Made by a program: the position numbers and the translations under genes | DNA from: Oscillospiraceae bacterium | GTDB lineage: Bacteria > Bacillota > Clostridia > Oscillospirales > Acutalibacteraceae | Length of the DNA: 39,820 nucleotides | NCBI GenBank assembly: GCA_015066045.1 | Contig: SVPD01000020.1 | Span: forward strand, 1-39,820 | Direction: 5' to 3' | Notes under the pieces: model-generated | Told to the model about the DNA's origin: nothing | Seen by the model: the letters and a program-made list of their open reading frames with translations, nothing else | Database searches by the model: none | Shown: piece after piece, positions 39,352 through 39,820 of the stretch | Numbering within the stretch: the stretch's first letter is position 1 | Layout: every line of letters starts with the position of its first letter

Positions 39352-39820
39352 TTGAGTCTCAAAAACGTAACCCAGCTTTTCAGCATAGAGGACAGGACGG
39401 TATGTATAATAGGCTGCGGTGCATTAGGCACCAATGCAGCGGTGCATCTGGCAGGAGCAGGAGTGAAAAAGCTTTATCTGTGCGATTTCGACACGGTAAG
39501 CCTCACAAATCTGAACCGTCAGTTTCTTTTCACAAAAACCGACGGAGGCTTTTTCAAATGCAATATTCTCAAGGAAAGACTGTCCCACTATTCCGTGGAA
39601 ACGGAATACATCCCCACAGTGAAAAAAATAATGTCTGCCGATGACCTGTCTTTCGCAAAGGAATGTGATATCCTCCTTTGCTGCGTAGATAACGCAGTAG
39701 GCCGCAGAGCAGTGGCAGATTTTTCGGTAAAAGAAAAAATTCCGTCAGTTTTCGGAGGGGTGGATGGCTTTTACGGCACGGCTTATCTTTTCGTTCCCGA
39801 CATCTCCCCCTGTCCCGACT
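39352..39820 (+). CDS. MoeB/ThiF-like E1 activating enzyme (cut by window end)
   Basis: Partial, at least 156 residues visible. The start is TTG at 39352, directly after the mogA stop, in the same frame. It has VCIIGCGALGTNAAVHLAGAGVKKL (nucleotide loop GCGALGTNAA), CDFDTVSLTNLNRQFLF (the ATP-binding DxDxVxxxNLNRQ motif), then CVDNAVGRR and the start of a FGGVDGFYGT segment. Such enzymes adenylylate the C-terminal Gly-Gly of MoaD or ThiS. In this setting MoeB for MoaD is likely; ThiF or HesA cannot be excluded without the C-terminus. Confidence 0.88.
   Translation, partial: MSLKNVTQLFSIEDRTVCIIGCGALGTNAAVHLAGAGVKKLYLCDFDTVSLTNLNRQFLFTKTDGGFFKCNILKERLSHYSVETEYIPTVKKIMSADDLSFAKECDILLCCVDNAVGRRAVADFSVKEKIPSVFGGVDGFYGTAYLFVPDISPCPD

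Overview
The window looks like chromosome from a low-to-mid GC clostridial Firmicute, most likely an Oscillospiraceae/Ruminococcus-type gut anaerobe. The evidence is a Spo0A with a TGTCGAA box in its promoter, Firmicute-type gene order (rpmG-secE-nusG-rplKAJL with an L10 leader; holB-ricT; der next to a DUF512 gene; DUF177-rpmF), a clostridial 2[4Fe-4S] ferredoxin, strong AGGAGG ribosome sites and consensus sigma-A promoters with 16-18 bp spacers. The family-level assignment is inference.

Layout. (1) 304-3717: a very small (about 3.4 kb), AT-rich integrative element in the tRNA-Trp gene. It carries a coiled-coil orphan, a ParB-like protein, an excisionase-like HTH protein and a tyrosine integrase. 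It is bounded by a 16-bp att core (the tRNA-Trp anticodon arm), with paired G6CACAT repeats just inside each end. An intact tRNA-Trp and a tRNA-Met lie at the right end; a decayed tRNA-Trp 3' end lies at the left. (2) 4003-7749, minus: ribosomal/transcription operon rpmG-secE-nusG-rplK-rplA-rplJ-rplL. (3) 7949-15082: housekeeping genes (cyclophilin, ricT, holB, ferredoxin, spo0A, der, DUF512 protein, rpmF, DUF177). (4) 15189-20565: a large secreted glucosaminidase-like protein with SH3 and FN3 modules, a DivIVA-like protein, and the CCA-adding enzyme. (5) 20608-26182: glycan-use genes (GH27 alpha-galactosidase, AEC transporter, CE2-like SGNH esterase, GH30 enzyme). (6) 26386-30695: GDPD phosphodiesterase, ProX-type editing protein, two related surface proteins built from one repeated beta domain, and an FkbM methyltransferase. 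(7) 30706-31222: a tRNA-Leu gene with an unusual leader: a structured segment, then two tandem 154-bp units that each begin with the first 20-22 nt of the tRNA. (8) 31371-39820: a tungstate/molybdenum cofactor region, tupABC-moeA-moeA/PBP-moaC-moaA-MOSC, divergent from mogA and a truncated MoeB/ThiF-like gene.

How the genes work together. Region 8 is a coherent path: tungstate or molybdate uptake (TupABC), cyclic pyranopterin synthesis (MoaA, MoaC), adenylylation and metal insertion (MogA, two MoeA proteins) and a MOSC carrier protein. Region 5 would trim galactose, acetyl and other substituents from plant glycans at the cell surface.

The most unusual signal is a 64-bp hairpin module found at two distant tRNA loci (once at the tRNA-Trp remnant, twice before tRNA-Leu), always in the sense of the tRNA. 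It has two identical 20-nt arms, a variable 24-nt centre and compensatory changes in the stem. Together with the tRNA fragments beside it, it suggests a tRNA-associated repeat or mobile unit that I do not recognise.
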